Shown in pieces: positions 1 through 9,203 of a stretch of DNA of 64,000 nt. The notes beneath the pieces are model-generated. The model was not told where the DNA came from and made no database searches. It was given only the letters and a program-made list of their open reading frames with translations. Each line of letters begins with the position of its first letter. Position 1 is the stretch's first letter. Source of the stretch: Chitinophagales bacterium. GTDB taxonomy: Bacteria > Bacteroidota > Bacteroidia > Chitinophagales > Chitinophagaceae. The position numbers were made by a program, and so were the translations under genes. Location: assembly GCA_020636495.1 (NCBI GenBank), contig JACJXQ010000008.1:1116001-1180000 (forward strand), read 5' to 3'.

Positions 1-356
1 GGGCGTTGCAACAGGCTACCTGAGCCTGTTATCGCTATGCCTTTTGAACTCAATGCTGCAACGGGTATGAACAACCTTGCGGATAGCCCGCTTTCTGTAC
101 AATCAATTGTTGCAGACTGTGAATGAACGCCACTGCTGTTTATTTCAATAGTATGTTCATCAGTACAGTCGACAGTTGCACCAAGCTTTTGAATAATGCT
201 GATAGCCGCTTTGTCATCTTTGCTGTTGCCGGGGTTTGTGATGATGGTTTTGCCTATGTGCAGCAAAGCACAGGCGCATACCCGCTGCATCATACTTTTA
301 GATGCAGGTAGTTGCACCGTGCCTTGTATGTTTCCGGGTTTAATTATCGCCTGCAT
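1..356 (-). CDS. aroA: 3-phosphoshikimate 1-carboxyvinyltransferase (EPSP synthase), N-terminal part, cut by window edge
   Basis: Reverse-strand reading gives an open frame from ATG at 356 to the window edge (118 codons). It begins MQAIIKPGNIQGTVQLPASK and carries the EPSP synthase signature SKSMMQR (phosphate-binding Lys/Ser/Arg at about residues 20-26), then ESGLSARLF (counterpart of the usual NSGTTMRL) and GSGSLLQR (counterpart of GDxSLxxRP). The enzyme joins shikimate-3-phosphate and phosphoenolpyruvate, the sixth step of the shikimate pathway. The start lies inside the 3' end of aroB (17-nt overlap), so the two are probably translated together. The C-terminal three quarters lie outside the window. 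Confidence 0.9.
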   Translation of the reverse strand, partial: MQAIIKPGNIQGTVQLPASKSMMQRVCACALLHIGKTIITNPGNSKDDKAAISIIQKLGATVDCTDEHTIEINSSGVHSQSATIDCTESGLSARLFIPVAALSSKGIAITGSGSLLQR

Positions 357-1380
357 GAGTAAAAGCGTCTATCGCATTTTTTATAACGTCGAATTCAATA
401 TTCTTTATCTCCGCGTTACCAATTGAGTTCAGGATAATAAAATCTACACCATAGTTATCACGTTTCTTATCCAGCATCAGCACATTCATTACTTCATCTG
501 TATCTGCATGTATACTTACGGGCAGGTTGTATTGTTGCAGTAATGTGTGCAGTCGTTCTGTTACGTTTTTATCCAGTCCGTATTGTTCTGATATTTTGCA
601 AGCGACCAACATGCCAACAGCTATCGCCTGCCCGTGTGGTATATGGCAAACCGTTTCAAATGCATGCCCTGAAGTATGGCCGAAGTTCAACAGTTTTCTT
701 ATGCCGTTCTCACGTTCATCGGCCAGCACTATTTTATTTTTCCAATCAACACTTTTGGCTATCAGTGCAGATAGAGCAGGGCTGTTTTGCTGGTAATATT
801 TGATGTTGTTTTCAGCCAGCTCATCAAACAGCTTGTTATCGAAGAGGCAGGCCGCTTTTATCACTTCGGCAAATCCGTTGCTCCATTCTTCATCGGGCAG
901 GGTAGCCAGCATGTCATTATCAAAAAGTATAAATTCAGGCTGTTGAATAGTACCTACCATATTTTTCTGCAGGCCTATATTGATGCCATTCTTACCGCCT
1001 ATAGATGCATCGACCATACCTAACAATGTGGTAGGCACAAAACCGAAACGAAGCCCACGCATGTATATGGCTGCAACAAATCCCGTAATGTCGGTGACAA
1101 CTCCCCCCCCTACACCTAAAAGAAATGTTTTTCGGTGGACTTTTTGTTCCATCAGTTGCTGAATGAGCGAAAGAATGGTTGTATGGTTCTTGTTCGCTTC
1201 ACCGGCGGGGATGGTGATAACAGCCTTGAACTTTTTGAACAGGTCGCCGTGTAGCCTGGCTACATTGCTGTCTGTCATGACAATAGTATTAGCGGGTGTT
1301 AATACCTCATTGATACCCGAAAAATGAGTATGATGTACATAGCGCACTGCGCCACCGGGAAATGAGACCGAATATTCCAT
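340..1380 (-). CDS. aroB: 3-dehydroquinate synthase
   Basis: A 346-residue NAD-dependent cyclase that makes 3-dehydroquinate from DAHP, the second shikimate step, in the cytosol. The NAD-binding glycine cluster LGVGGGVVTDITGF, the VPTTLLGMVDASIGGKNGIN segment and the metal-ligand stretch NFGHTSGHAFE are all present, and length is normal for the family. ATG at 1380 is preferred: the only upstream in-frame start, TTG at 1389, lies inside a perfect -7 box (TACCTTTG). The 3' end overlaps the downstream aroA by 17 nt, so this is a shikimate operon on the minus strand, transcribed divergently from mnmA. Confidence 0.96.
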   Translation of the reverse strand: MEYSVSFPGGAVRYVHHTHFSGINEVLTPANTIVMTDSNVARLHGDLFKKFKAVITIPAGEANKNHTTILSLIQQLMEQKVHRKTFLLGVGGGVVTDITGFVAAIYMRGLRFGFVPTTLLGMVDASIGGKNGINIGLQKNMVGTIQQPEFILFDNDMLATLPDEEWSNGFAEVIKAACLFDNKLFDELAENNIKYYQQNSPALSALIAKSVDWKNKIVLADERENGIRKLLNFGHTSGHAFETVCHIPHGQAIAVGMLVACKISEQYGLDKNVTERLHTLLQQYNLPVSIHADTDEVMNVLMLDKKRDNYGVDFIILNSIGNAEIKNIEFDVIKNAIDAFTHAGDN

Positions 1381-1386
1381 GCTATT

Positions 1387-1394
1387 CAAAGGTA
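1387..1394 (-). promoter_or_regulatory. -7 promoter box of aroB (near-leaderless)
   Basis: TACCTTTG on the minus strand matches the Bacteroidota -7 consensus TAnnTTTG. Only 6 nt separate it from the aroB ATG, so transcription should begin at or just before the start codon. Confidence 0.6.
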
Positions 1395-1516
1395 AAATGA
1401 AAGAATGAAAAGGTGTGCATCATAGCTGCTGATACGGACGTATCGAATATCTATAGTGCACAAAACAGTTCTAAGCGGGTTATTCGTACCTTTGCAAATT
1501 CTGATTTGATAAAGCA

Positions 1517-2614
1517 ATGAGCAGGAACGGAAAAGTATTGGTGGCAATGAGTGGTGGTATTGACAGTACCATTAGTGCGTTAATGCTTCATAATCAAGGT
1601 TATGAGGTAGTGGGGATCACTATGAAGACCTGGGATTATGCCACGTCGGGAGGCGGCAAAAAGGAGACAGGCTGCTGTAACCTTGATTCGTTTAACGATG
1701 CCCGCCAGGCCGCAGTTGACCATGGTTTCCCGCATTATGTGCTGGATATAAGGGAGGAGTTCGGCGACTTTGTCATTAATAACTTTGTTGATGAATACAT
1801 AGCTGGTCGTACACCAAACCCATGTGTACTCTGCAATACCCATATCAAGTGGGCTGCATTACTGAAACGTGCCAACGCACTCGACTGCGATTTCATTGCC
1901 ACTGGGCATTATGTTAAAGTAAGGGAAGAGAATAACAGGCATGTGTTATCGCGTGCTAAGGATATGACCAAAGACCAGAGCTATGTGCTCTGGGGGCTCA
2001 ACCAGGACTGTTTATCAAGGAGTATCTACCCGCTTGGGGACCTGCTGAAGACGGAAGTGCGCCAGATAGCTTATGATATGGGCTACGAGGAACTGTCAAA
2101 AAAAGCTGAGAGTTACGAGATATGCTTCGTGCCGGATAATGACTATCGTGGTTTCCTGAAAAGGAATGACCCCGGGCTGGAAGCAGAAGTTGCCGGCGGA
2201 AATTTTGTATTGAGCAATGGTGAGGTAGTGGGCAAACATGCTGGCTATCCATTTTATACTATAGGCCAGCGCAAAGGGCTGGGTGTAGCATTCGGCAAAC
2301 CTATGTTCGTGACCAGGATCATGCCGGAAACCAATACAGTGGTGCTGGGTGAAGCGCATGAGCTGCAACAAAGCAAAATGAACGTGAGCGGGCTGAATAT
2401 GATCAAATATGACGCTATACCTGACGGGTTGGAGGCTGTGACCAAGATACGGTACAAAGATCCGGGCTGTGAAAGCCGCCTGTATAACAAAGATGGTCAG
2501 GTGGAAGTGCATTTCGACCATATGGTGAACAGCATAGCCCCGGGCCAGTCGGCAGTATTTTACGAAGGCGATGATGTGGTAGCAGGCGGCATAATCCGTA
2601 TGGGATTTGACTGA
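1517..2614 (+). CDS. mnmA: tRNA-specific 2-thiouridylase MnmA
   Basis: A 365-residue enzyme that uses ATP and relayed sulfur to make 2-thiouridine at wobble position 34 of tRNA Lys, Glu and Gln. The PP-loop MSGGIDSTISA is at residues 10-20, and family blocks follow: GCCNLDSFNDAR, the catalytic Cys region TPNPCVLCNTHIKW, DFIATGHY, KDQSYVLWGL, the second catalytic Cys region SYEICFVPDNDYRGF, and GQRKGLG of the C-terminal barrel. Start ATG at 1517 follows a TACCTTTG -7 box (1488-1495) by 21 nt. It is divergent from aroB and appears monocistronic. Confidence 0.96.
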   Translation: MSRNGKVLVAMSGGIDSTISALMLHNQGYEVVGITMKTWDYATSGGGKKETGCCNLDSFNDARQAAVDHGFPHYVLDIREEFGDFVINNFVDEYIAGRTPNPCVLCNTHIKWAALLKRANALDCDFIATGHYVKVREENNRHVLSRAKDMTKDQSYVLWGLNQDCLSRSIYPLGDLLKTEVRQIAYDMGYEELSKKAESYEICFVPDNDYRGFLKRNDPGLEAEVAGGNFVLSNGEVVGKHAGYPFYTIGQRKGLGVAFGKPMFVTRIMPETNTVVLGEAHELQQSKMNVSGLNMIKYDAIPDGLEAVTKIRYKDPGCESRLYNKDGQVEVHFDHMVNSIAPGQSAVFYEGDDVVAGGIIRMGFD

Positions 2615-2738
2615 TAACTGGTTCAATATCAGCAAAAAGTCATATATGGGATTATTTTCCCTGATTAACCCGACTTAAAATATTAACTTTTCATTTCTTT
2701 AGTTATATTTACGGTAATAACTGTACACATAAATTGAT

Positions 2739-3476
2739 ATGATCAAGAAGTCGCTACCTTTCTTGCTGTTGGCATTTGCATTCACTGTTGCAACGTTTTC
2801 CTGTAAAAAGCCGGATGACAGGCCTGCGCCTCCGCAGGCAGAACAGGAGTATTACCCGCTTGAGATAGGCAAATGGGTGGTATACGATGTTGATTCAACT
2901 ATCTGGGATGATACGTTCTGTGTGAAGAGGTTCTATCACTACCAGGTTAGGCACAGGGTGGCAGATACTTTTACTGATGAGTCGGGCCGTCCTTCTTACA
3001 GGGTAGAGACCAGTATCAGGAAAAGGGTAGAAGACGACTGGATGCCGCATAAAGTGTTTTATGCTACCAATACAAATGTGACATTAGAGACAGTACATGA
3101 TCAGCAGCGTTTTATCAATATGGTGTTCCCGATTGAGAATGGTGTTACATGGAAAGGCAATAACTATATTCTGACTAATGATCCTGACTATGCATTTTAT
3201 GGCGATTGGGATTATGAGTATAAGAATGTAGGTGAAGCATACAATACAGGCTTCGAGATATTTGCCAATACAGTGACTGTAGAAGAAGTAGATAGGGCGG
3301 AAAGCGATCCTGAAGTTTTCCCCGACGTATATGCATCGCGCACCAGCAGCAGGGAGGTTTATGCTTCCGGTGTAGGTATGGTGTTCCGCGAATATTTCAG
3401 GTGGACATACGACCCGTCAACAACCAAATGCCGTAAAGGCAGTGGGGTGGTGATGAGGGCCGTTGACCACAACTAA
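2739..3476 (+). CDS. Lipoprotein of unknown function
   Basis: A 245-residue protein with a type II signal peptide: two lysines, a hydrophobic stretch and the lipobox TFSC (Cys at about residue 22), followed by a charged linker KKPDDRP. The mature part is rich in aromatic residues and starts with a YYPLEIGKWVVYDVDS block that recurs in many uncharacterised Bacteroidota lipoproteins. It is probably anchored to the outer membrane. No enzymatic motif is visible. The next gene, a T9SS subtilase, starts 18 nt later, so the two are probably co-transcribed and the lipoprotein could assist the protease; that link is inference. Confidence 0.75.
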   Translation: MIKKSLPFLLLAFAFTVATFSCKKPDDRPAPPQAEQEYYPLEIGKWVVYDVDSTIWDDTFCVKRFYHYQVRHRVADTFTDESGRPSYRVETSIRKRVEDDWMPHKVFYATNTNVTLETVHDQQRFINMVFPIENGVTWKGNNYILTNDPDYAFYGDWDYEYKNVGEAYNTGFEIFANTVTVEEVDRAESDPEVFPDVYASRTSSREVYASGVGMVFREYFRWTYDPSTTKCRKGSGVVMRAVDHN

Positions 3477-3494
3477 TAAAAAACCTACATAAGT

Positions 3495-5171
3495 ATGTGC
3501 AGGGGAGTGGTATGGTGTTTTGTGGGATTACTCATTTTTTCTGTTACAGCAATTGCGCAGCCGCAATATGGCTTTCGTGTAAGTTTTACTGATAAAGGAG
3601 GTACTACACAGAGTCTGTCCAGTCCATTGGGCTTTCTGTCGCAGCGTGCTATAGACAGGCGTGCCACACAGGGTATAGCTATTGACAGCACTGACCTGCC
3701 AGTATCGCCTGATTATATGGATAGTGTGCTGACGCTCACAGGGGCCAAATTGCATCTTACTTCACGTTGGCTTAATTATACTGTGATCTTGCTAACGGAT
3801 TCAAGTAAGATACTCACGCTGCAATCAAAACCCTTTATCAGCACTATAGAGTATATGGCCTATTATCCTGCCGGGTTGCATAAACCATCGAAGGATACTG
3901 ATACAACAGGCAATACACTTTCTGCTGCACAAAAAACAACCGGTTCGTCAGCTTATTACGGCGATTCATATAGCCAGAGTGCATTGGTGAATGGTGATTA
4001 CCTGCATGATATAGGCTGGAAGGGCGAGGGTAAGCTCATAGCTGTATTAGATGAAGGCTTTGCCGACGTTAATACAGCCCCTGCATTTGATAGTATGGTA
4101 AATGCGGGTAGATTGAAAGATCACTATAATTTTGCCAATGCATCGACAGACGTTTTTACGGGTGGACTGCATGGCACAACTTCACTGTCCACAATTGCCG
4201 GCAACCTTCCGGGTACATATGTAGGTGCAGCTCCGCATGCTGATATCGCACTGTATATTACAGAGATTGGCGGCAGTGAACAGCACCTGGAAATGGACAA
4301 CATGATGGCTGCCACCGAACGTGCTGACAGTATAGGTGCAGATATTATTACCGTTTCTTTAGGCTACAACGAATTCAACTATCCTGATCCATCTTATTCA
4401 CTAAAGTATGCAGACATAGACGGTAAGAGCACCATTGCTGCGAAAGCTGCCAATATCGCCACGTCAAAAGGTATCCTTTTTGTTGCTTCAGCCGGTAACG
4501 AAGGTGGCGGAACGTGGAATTATGTACTGACGCCCGGCGATGCTGACAGCGCAATGACGGTTGGCTCTGTTGGCCTGGATAAAGTACCGGCTCCCAACAG
4601 TGGTTATGGCCCCAATGCAGCAGGACAGGTAAAACCTGATGTATGTATGGTAGGCCAGCCGGCATCCATCATGCGCAACGGGCCTAATCCTTCTTTCTCA
4701 AGTGGTACATCCTGGGCAACACCACAACTGGCAGGATGGGCGGCATGCCTGATGCAGGCAAGCGGTAATTTCACTCCATATGAGATACGCACAGCCATTC
4801 AGAAAAGTGCTAACCTCTACAATAACCCGGGTTTACAATTAGGCTATGGTGTACCTAATTTCCATTATGCATTGGAGCTACTGAATGTGAAGGAATTGCC
4901 CAAGGTGCCTGATGCAAATGACTGGATCATCACTAGTCCCAATCCTTTTACGGGTAGTATAACCCTACGTGTGTTCAACGGCAGTAAAAGTAGTTTGCTG
5001 GATATTGTTGTAACCGATGTTAGCGGGAAGATCATTTATCAGGATGCAGTAAACATGAGTGCAGGCGTACAAAATATTCCTGTAACACTACCCGGGGTAA
5101 GTAACGGCTTATATTTTCTTAAGGCTGTTACAGGCGATAAACAACAGGTAGTAAAGTTGTTGAAAAATTAG
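3495..5171 (+). CDS. Secreted subtilisin-like (S8) serine protease with T9SS sorting domain
   Basis: A 558-residue protease. An N-terminal signal peptide ends near AIAQ. The catalytic triad is visible in order: Asp in IAVLDEGFADV, His in GGLHGTTSLS and Ser in FSSGTSWATPQLAGW, with the oxyanion-hole Asn in ASAGNEGGG. The last 80 residues (SPNPFTGS ... VTDVSGKIIY ... GLYFLKAVTGDKQQVVKLLK) form a type A T9SS C-terminal domain, which directs outer-membrane passage and surface attachment or release. The gene follows the lipoprotein by 18 nt and its stop overlaps the stop of the convergent methyltransferase gene by 4 nt. Likely role: extracellular protein digestion. Confidence 0.93.
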   Translation: MCRGVVWCFVGLLIFSVTAIAQPQYGFRVSFTDKGGTTQSLSSPLGFLSQRAIDRRATQGIAIDSTDLPVSPDYMDSVLTLTGAKLHLTSRWLNYTVILLTDSSKILTLQSKPFISTIEYMAYYPAGLHKPSKDTDTTGNTLSAAQKTTGSSAYYGDSYSQSALVNGDYLHDIGWKGEGKLIAVLDEGFADVNTAPAFDSMVNAGRLKDHYNFANASTDVFTGGLHGTTSLSTIAGNLPGTYVGAAPHADIALYITEIGGSEQHLEMDNMMAATERADSIGADIITVSLGYNEFNYPDPSYSLKYADIDGKSTIAAKAANIATSKGILFVASAGNEGGGTWNYVLTPGDADSAMTVGSVGLDKVPAPNSGYGPNAAGQVKPDVCMVGQPASIMRNGPNPSFSSGTSWATPQLAGWAACLMQASGNFTPYEIRTAIQKSANLYNNPGLQLGYGVPNFHYALELLNVKELPKVPDANDWIITSPNPFTGSITLRVFNGSKSSLLDIVVTDVSGKIIYQDAVNMSAGVQNIPVTLPGVSNGLYFLKAVTGDKQQVVKLLKN

Positions 5172-6286
5172 TGTTTCCTCAGCACAGTAATGAACATGCT
5201 ATCCGCATGATGTTCTATTCCATTGATCAACCGTTGTTCCTCGATCGTAAATTCCCCGGATTGTTGAAGTAGCGTGACGACATCTTCATTTTCCTGCCTG
5301 AATACAGAACAGGTAATATAGAATAACCGGCCACCCGGTTTAAGATATTCTGCAGCGTTGACGGCTATCTTCTTTTGCTTTTCCGAAAAATCGGCTACCG
5401 ATCCGGGTTTGAAGAAAAACATCTGTTCGGGTGTACGCGCCCATGTGCCCGAACCGGAGCATGGCACGTCGCAGATAATAGCATCAAATTTTTTACCGCC
5501 CATACTTTGCTTGAGCGATGCTTTATCTGATACGTCTGCGATTAAAGATACAGGTGGGGTATAGTGGTAAAGTTTGAATCGTTTGGACAGGTTGTGCAAA
5601 ATACTTCTGCGTGTATCCGATACCGTCAGTTTTACGGTCGGTTCAGCGTCCTTTAACAATAGCGATTTTCCTCCGGCACCCGAGCAGCAATCCCACCATA
5701 ACTCGTTCGGTTGCGGTTTGAAGTATGAGCCTGTTAACTGGGAAGAAGCATCTTGCACTACATAGCCATCTTCGGGCAACCAGTTGCTTATAGCTGTACC
5801 ATTGGGTAGTGTGATACAGGTGTCGCTGATAAAAGAGGCTTCAACATGTTTTTGCTGCAATATCGTCATGATGAACTTCTTGTCTTTCCGCGCCCTGATG
5901 AACAGTTGTGGTTGCAGCAGGTTGCTTCGCAGCCAGGCTGCCTTGCTCATCCCATCGGACAAAGGAATGTCATATGGAAATACTTTTTCCGGGTTGGTAC
6001 TGATATCAGCCGCATCAAGCGTTGACCCGGGAAATAATCTTTCCAGCATTTTTTCATCAGACATGCATATACGCATGGCGGCTTCTACTTTTTCTTTTAT
6101 GGGGAGCGTAGCATCCAGCCACCTTTCTGCACGGTACCAGCAATAAGCCATTTCACTCAGCATCCTGCGGTCACGGCTGCCGAGTATTGGGTATTGTTTA
6201 TAGTAGTTCTTCAGAAAATGGGGTAACGGCAAACTTCCGTCATAATTACCAATGATCCGCTCAATGTGCTGCCAGATAAAATTCAT
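5168..6286 (-). CDS. RsmB-like 16S rRNA (cytosine-5) methyltransferase
   Basis: A 372-residue SAM-dependent RNA m5C methyltransferase of the NOL1/NOP2/Sun family. Motif I is DCCSGAGGKSLLL. Motif IV, DVPCSGSGTWARTPE, has one conserved Cys, and motif VI, YITCSVFRQENEDVV, carries the catalytic Cys. The N-terminal 150 residues resemble the helical RsmB region. The substrate is probably rRNA; the exact site cannot be read from sequence. ATG at 6286 lies 10 nt downstream of a TACCTTTG -7 box (6297-6304 on the minus strand), giving a very short leader. It converges on the S8 protease gene with overlapping stop codons. Confidence 0.9.
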   Translation of the reverse strand: MNFIWQHIERIIGNYDGSLPLPHFLKNYYKQYPILGSRDRRMLSEMAYCWYRAERWLDATLPIKEKVEAAMRICMSDEKMLERLFPGSTLDAADISTNPEKVFPYDIPLSDGMSKAAWLRSNLLQPQLFIRARKDKKFIMTILQQKHVEASFISDTCITLPNGTAISNWLPEDGYVVQDASSQLTGSYFKPQPNELWWDCCSGAGGKSLLLKDAEPTVKLTVSDTRRSILHNLSKRFKLYHYTPPVSLIADVSDKASLKQSMGGKKFDAIICDVPCSGSGTWARTPEQMFFFKPGSVADFSEKQKKIAVNAAEYLKPGGRLFYITCSVFRQENEDVVTLLQQSGEFTIEEQRLINGIEHHADSMFITVLRKH

Positions 6287-6420
6287 CGCTGTATGTCAAA
6301 GGTAGTGAGAAAAATTTTATGTTTGATATAAAAGCTGTAGTTGTCGCAGAGCTTATGTTTGAAGAGTATGATAACTGGTATTATTTTGCGTAACTTGATA
6401 ACATACCTAAGGTTACACAG

Positions 6421-7470
6421 ATGATAAAGCTTTTATTGTCTATTGTTTTGTTAGCTCCGATACTGTGCAGGGCACAGCAGGAAACAAACTATATTGATTA
6501 CCACAAGCGTATCATTGTTGCCGAACAGCAATTCCTGTATTACAACAACCCGAAGGCTGCTGTTGAACAATACCGGAAGATATTTACAGATTGGAAAAGA
6601 CCTTTTGCCCGAGATTGTTATACCGCATTGCAAATAGCCTCTTTACTGAAAGACACTACCGATGCTACTTTCTTTTTCGGACAATGTTTCAGGAATGGTG
6701 TTGAGTGGAATACAGTAGTTTTTTCTCCTCCCGTCAACCGATTGCTGCAGGATGATATGAGCTATAAAAAACGGATAGGCGACCTGTATGAAAAGTATTA
6801 CAATGAATATAAAAAGACCATTGATACTAATTACCGTAACATTATAGCCAATATGTATAAGCATGAATATGCTTTGCGTAGACTTGCCGAAGGGCCAACG
6901 AGGTCAGAACCTCTCATCCGTAAATGGTTGGCTGTTGAAGACAGTAATATGTATGAATTGGTACCCATGATAAAAAGCAAAGGATTCCCCGGTGAAAAGA
7001 GAATAGGTCTGAGTCACATATTACCCGAACAGGTAGATGATAGCAGAACAGGCGACAGGCGTAACACTTACGATTTCAGGATGGTGAGTGTTAACCTGAA
7101 TTGCCACGCAGCAACCCTGTTCTTTCACCACAGGTGTGGCTATATGTTGTTGAAAGAAGAACTGATGCAGGCAGTTCTGGAAGGCGAATTACACCCTCGT
7201 GAATATGCATTGATCTACGAATGGTCGCACAACTATTTTGCTGTAAAACATTGGGACGATGATTATCACGATTTCAGATGCGAAGGAAACAGGCAGGATG
7301 AGTGGTACAATATATTTATTGAACCTTTTCTTTATTCAAAGGACATTGCTGCTGTAAACAAAGCCAGGGCAGAGATAGGCATGTGTTCCTTAGACCACGA
7401 TGAAAAGAAAAAGAAGTTCGCAATAGACAACGAGCTATACCTGTATTTCGGCACATTCAGAAAAATATAA
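6421..7470 (+). CDS. Exported protein of unknown function
   Basis: A 349-residue protein with a clear signal peptide (MIKLLLSIVLLAPILCRAQQ, cleavage after CRAQ or nearby). The mature part is rich in Tyr, Arg, Lys and Glu and looks largely helical. It contains a run resembling tetratricopeptide-type helices near the N-terminus (YYNNPKAAVEQYRKIF) and His-rich stretches further on (CHAATLFFHHRCGYMLL, WDDDYHDF). I do not recognise the family. It is probably periplasmic. The gene stands alone between divergent rsmB-like and convergent odhB genes and ends at a strong hairpin. Confidence 0.7.
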   Translation: MIKLLLSIVLLAPILCRAQQETNYIDYHKRIIVAEQQFLYYNNPKAAVEQYRKIFTDWKRPFARDCYTALQIASLLKDTTDATFFFGQCFRNGVEWNTVVFSPPVNRLLQDDMSYKKRIGDLYEKYYNEYKKTIDTNYRNIIANMYKHEYALRRLAEGPTRSEPLIRKWLAVEDSNMYELVPMIKSKGFPGEKRIGLSHILPEQVDDSRTGDRRNTYDFRMVSVNLNCHAATLFFHHRCGYMLLKEELMQAVLEGELHPREYALIYEWSHNYFAVKHWDDDYHDFRCEGNRQDEWYNIFIEPFLYSKDIAAVNKARAEIGMCSLDHDEKKKKFAIDNELYLYFGTFRKI

Positions 7471-7490
7471 AGCCGCTCATCGAGCGGCTT
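7470..7490. terminator. Bidirectional terminator hairpin
   Basis: Perfect 9-bp stem AAGCCGCTC/GAGCGGCTT with a 3-nt loop between two convergent genes; it can serve both. Confidence 0.75.
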
Positions 7491-7513
7491 GTAAATTGAG
7501 TTCTTTCTTGTAT

Positions 7514-8749
7514 TTAAACTTCCAGTAAAGTCTTTACAGGGTCTTTGCCCATAAGCATCAGTTCCGGATTTTCCAGCAGTTCTTTCACTCGTACCAGGAA
7601 ACCTACAGACTCTCGTCCATCAATGATACGGTGGTCGTAGCTCAGTGCAAGGTACATCATCGGGCGTATCTCTACTTTGCCGTCTATTGCCATAGGGCGG
7701 TCCTGTATCTTGTGCATACCCAGTATCGCGCTCTGCGGAATATTGATGATCGGAGTAGACATCAGCGAACCGAACACACCACCATTGGTAATGGTAAAAG
7801 TACCGCCAGTCATTTCCTCTATGGTCAGCTTATTGTCGCGTGCTTTGGTAGCCAGCTCTCTTACCGCCTGCTCTATCTCTGCCATACCCATGCTTTCGGC
7901 ATTACGTATCACAGGCACCACCAGCCCCTTTGGAGCGGAAACGGCGATAGATATATCACAGTAGTCGTGGTACACTATCTCTTCACCATCTATATAAGCA
8001 TTTACCGAAGGCCACTCTGTAAGCGCCCAGCAACATGCTTTGGTAAAGAAAGACATGAACCCGAGGTTCACGCCGTGTTGTTCTTTGAAACTGTCTTTAT
8101 ATTTATTGCGGATGGCCATGATGTTGGTCATGTCTACCTCGTTAAAGGTGGTCAGCATGGCTGTGCTGTTCTTGGCTTCTACCAGTCTGCGGCTCACTGT
8201 CTTGCGCAGGTTGCTCATTTTCTTGCGGTCTTCGCTACGGCTGGCTTCACCACCGCCGATGCGTCCGGGGTTTTCCAGGGCTGCCAGCACGTCTTTTTTC
8301 AGTATGCGTCCGCCCTCGCCGCTACCTTTCACCTGGTTGGCCGACAGTTTTTTATCCGCCATCATGGTTTTAGCTACCGGGGTAGCCTTGGCGTCGCTCT
8401 TGGCTTCACTTTTTGCCGGTGCGGCCTGTTCCTGCTTCTTGGTTTCTTTTTTCGGTTCTTCTTTTGGTTCACCCAGGTCAGGTACTGCGGGAGCAGATGT
8501 GCCTTCAGGACGCTTGGCTGTCTCATCTATTTTGCAGGCTACATCGCCAATGTTCAGTGTTTGGTCGTTCTTGGCTACGGTATGTAAGATACCTGCCTGC
8601 TCAGCGCTCAATTCAAAGGTCGCTTTCTCCGACTCTAATTCGCATAAAACCTCATCTCTTTCTACCCATTCCCCGTCTTTTTTCAGCCATTCTACTAATG
8701 TTACTTCGCTGATTGACTCGCCTACGGTCGGTACTTTTATTTCTATCAT
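7514..8749 (-). CDS. odhB: 2-oxoglutarate dehydrogenase E2 (dihydrolipoyl succinyltransferase)
   Basis: A 411-residue E2 core of the 2-oxoglutarate dehydrogenase complex, which transfers succinyl groups to CoA in the TCA cycle. Domains in order: lipoyl domain (1-75) with the lipoylated Lys in LESEKATFEL, an Ala/Pro/Lys linker, a peripheral E1/E3-binding domain (NQVKGSGEGGRILKKDVL), and the catalytic acyltransferase ending in SYDHRIIDGRE with the active-site His and Asp. The start is set at MIEIKVPTVGES (8749), because 16 upstream in-frame residues precede the conserved lipoyl start. The E1 (odhA) and E3 genes are not in the window. It is followed by the fluoride channel gene region on the same strand. 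Confidence 0.92.
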   Translation of the reverse strand: MIEIKVPTVGESISEVTLVEWLKKDGEWVERDEVLCELESEKATFELSAEQAGILHTVAKNDQTLNIGDVACKIDETAKRPEGTSAPAVPDLGEPKEEPKKETKKQEQAAPAKSEAKSDAKATPVAKTMMADKKLSANQVKGSGEGGRILKKDVLAALENPGRIGGGEASRSEDRKKMSNLRKTVSRRLVEAKNSTAMLTTFNEVDMTNIMAIRNKYKDSFKEQHGVNLGFMSFFTKACCWALTEWPSVNAYIDGEEIVYHDYCDISIAVSAPKGLVVPVIRNAESMGMAEIEQAVRELATKARDNKLTIEEMTGGTFTITNGGVFGSLMSTPIINIPQSAILGMHKIQDRPMAIDGKVEIRPMMYLALSYDHRIIDGRESVGFLVRVKELLENPELMLMGKDPVKTLLEV

Positions 8750-8812
8750 GAAAATATGAACATTTGCGGCTGCTAAATTATGAAAAATTTGCGGCAATAA
8801 TGGAGACGGCCT

Positions 8813-9184
8813 CTATTTTGCAAGCCAGATACCTGCCCTGCATAGCAGGATACCCGCCACCAGGCTCAGCAGGGTGTACACTACCGAAGTCATGGGTATC
8901 TTATCGATATACATCACATTGTTCTCTAATGCGAAAGTGGAGAAGGTGGTAAATGCTCCGCAGAATCCTGTGGCGGCTATCAGCCATGAGGCATTGCTTA
9001 GTGTGTGGCGCTCTGCCATCCCGTACAGCAACCCAATGATAAAACACCCAACGATATTGACGATGAATGTGCCATAAGGGAAGCTAAGTGGCAGGTACTT
9101 ATCAGTCAACAGTTTTACCCCATAGCGGGCAACACTGCCAAGAAAACCACCGAAACCGACCATGAGAAAAGCTCTAAGCATCAT
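8813..9184 (-). CDS. crcB: Fluoride channel/exporter CrcB (FluC)
   Basis: A 123-residue four-helix membrane protein of the CrcB/Fluc family, which forms dual-topology dimers and lets toxic fluoride leave the cell. The N-terminal GGFLGSVARYG, the mid-region GTFIVNIVGCFIIGLLYG and the signature GFCGAFTTFSTFALE (central sodium site and Phe box) are all present. The start is placed at the first of two adjacent ATGs (9184); an upstream TTG at 9208 lies in repeat DNA. It sits between the PD40 lipoprotein gene and odhB on the same strand. No fluoride riboswitch was recognised upstream. Confidence 0.93.
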   Translation of the reverse strand: MMLRAFLMVGFGGFLGSVARYGVKLLTDKYLPLSFPYGTFIVNIVGCFIIGLLYGMAERHTLSNASWLIAATGFCGAFTTFSTFALENNVMYIDKIPMTSVVYTLLSLVAGILLCRAGIWLAK

Positions 9185-9203
9185 TAAAATTAAAAATTCA
9201 AAA

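Noticed and set aside
7631..8759. Long plus-strand ORFs (318 and 239 aa) opposite odhB
   Set aside because: Antisense shadows of a well-supported gene, with no domain or start context.
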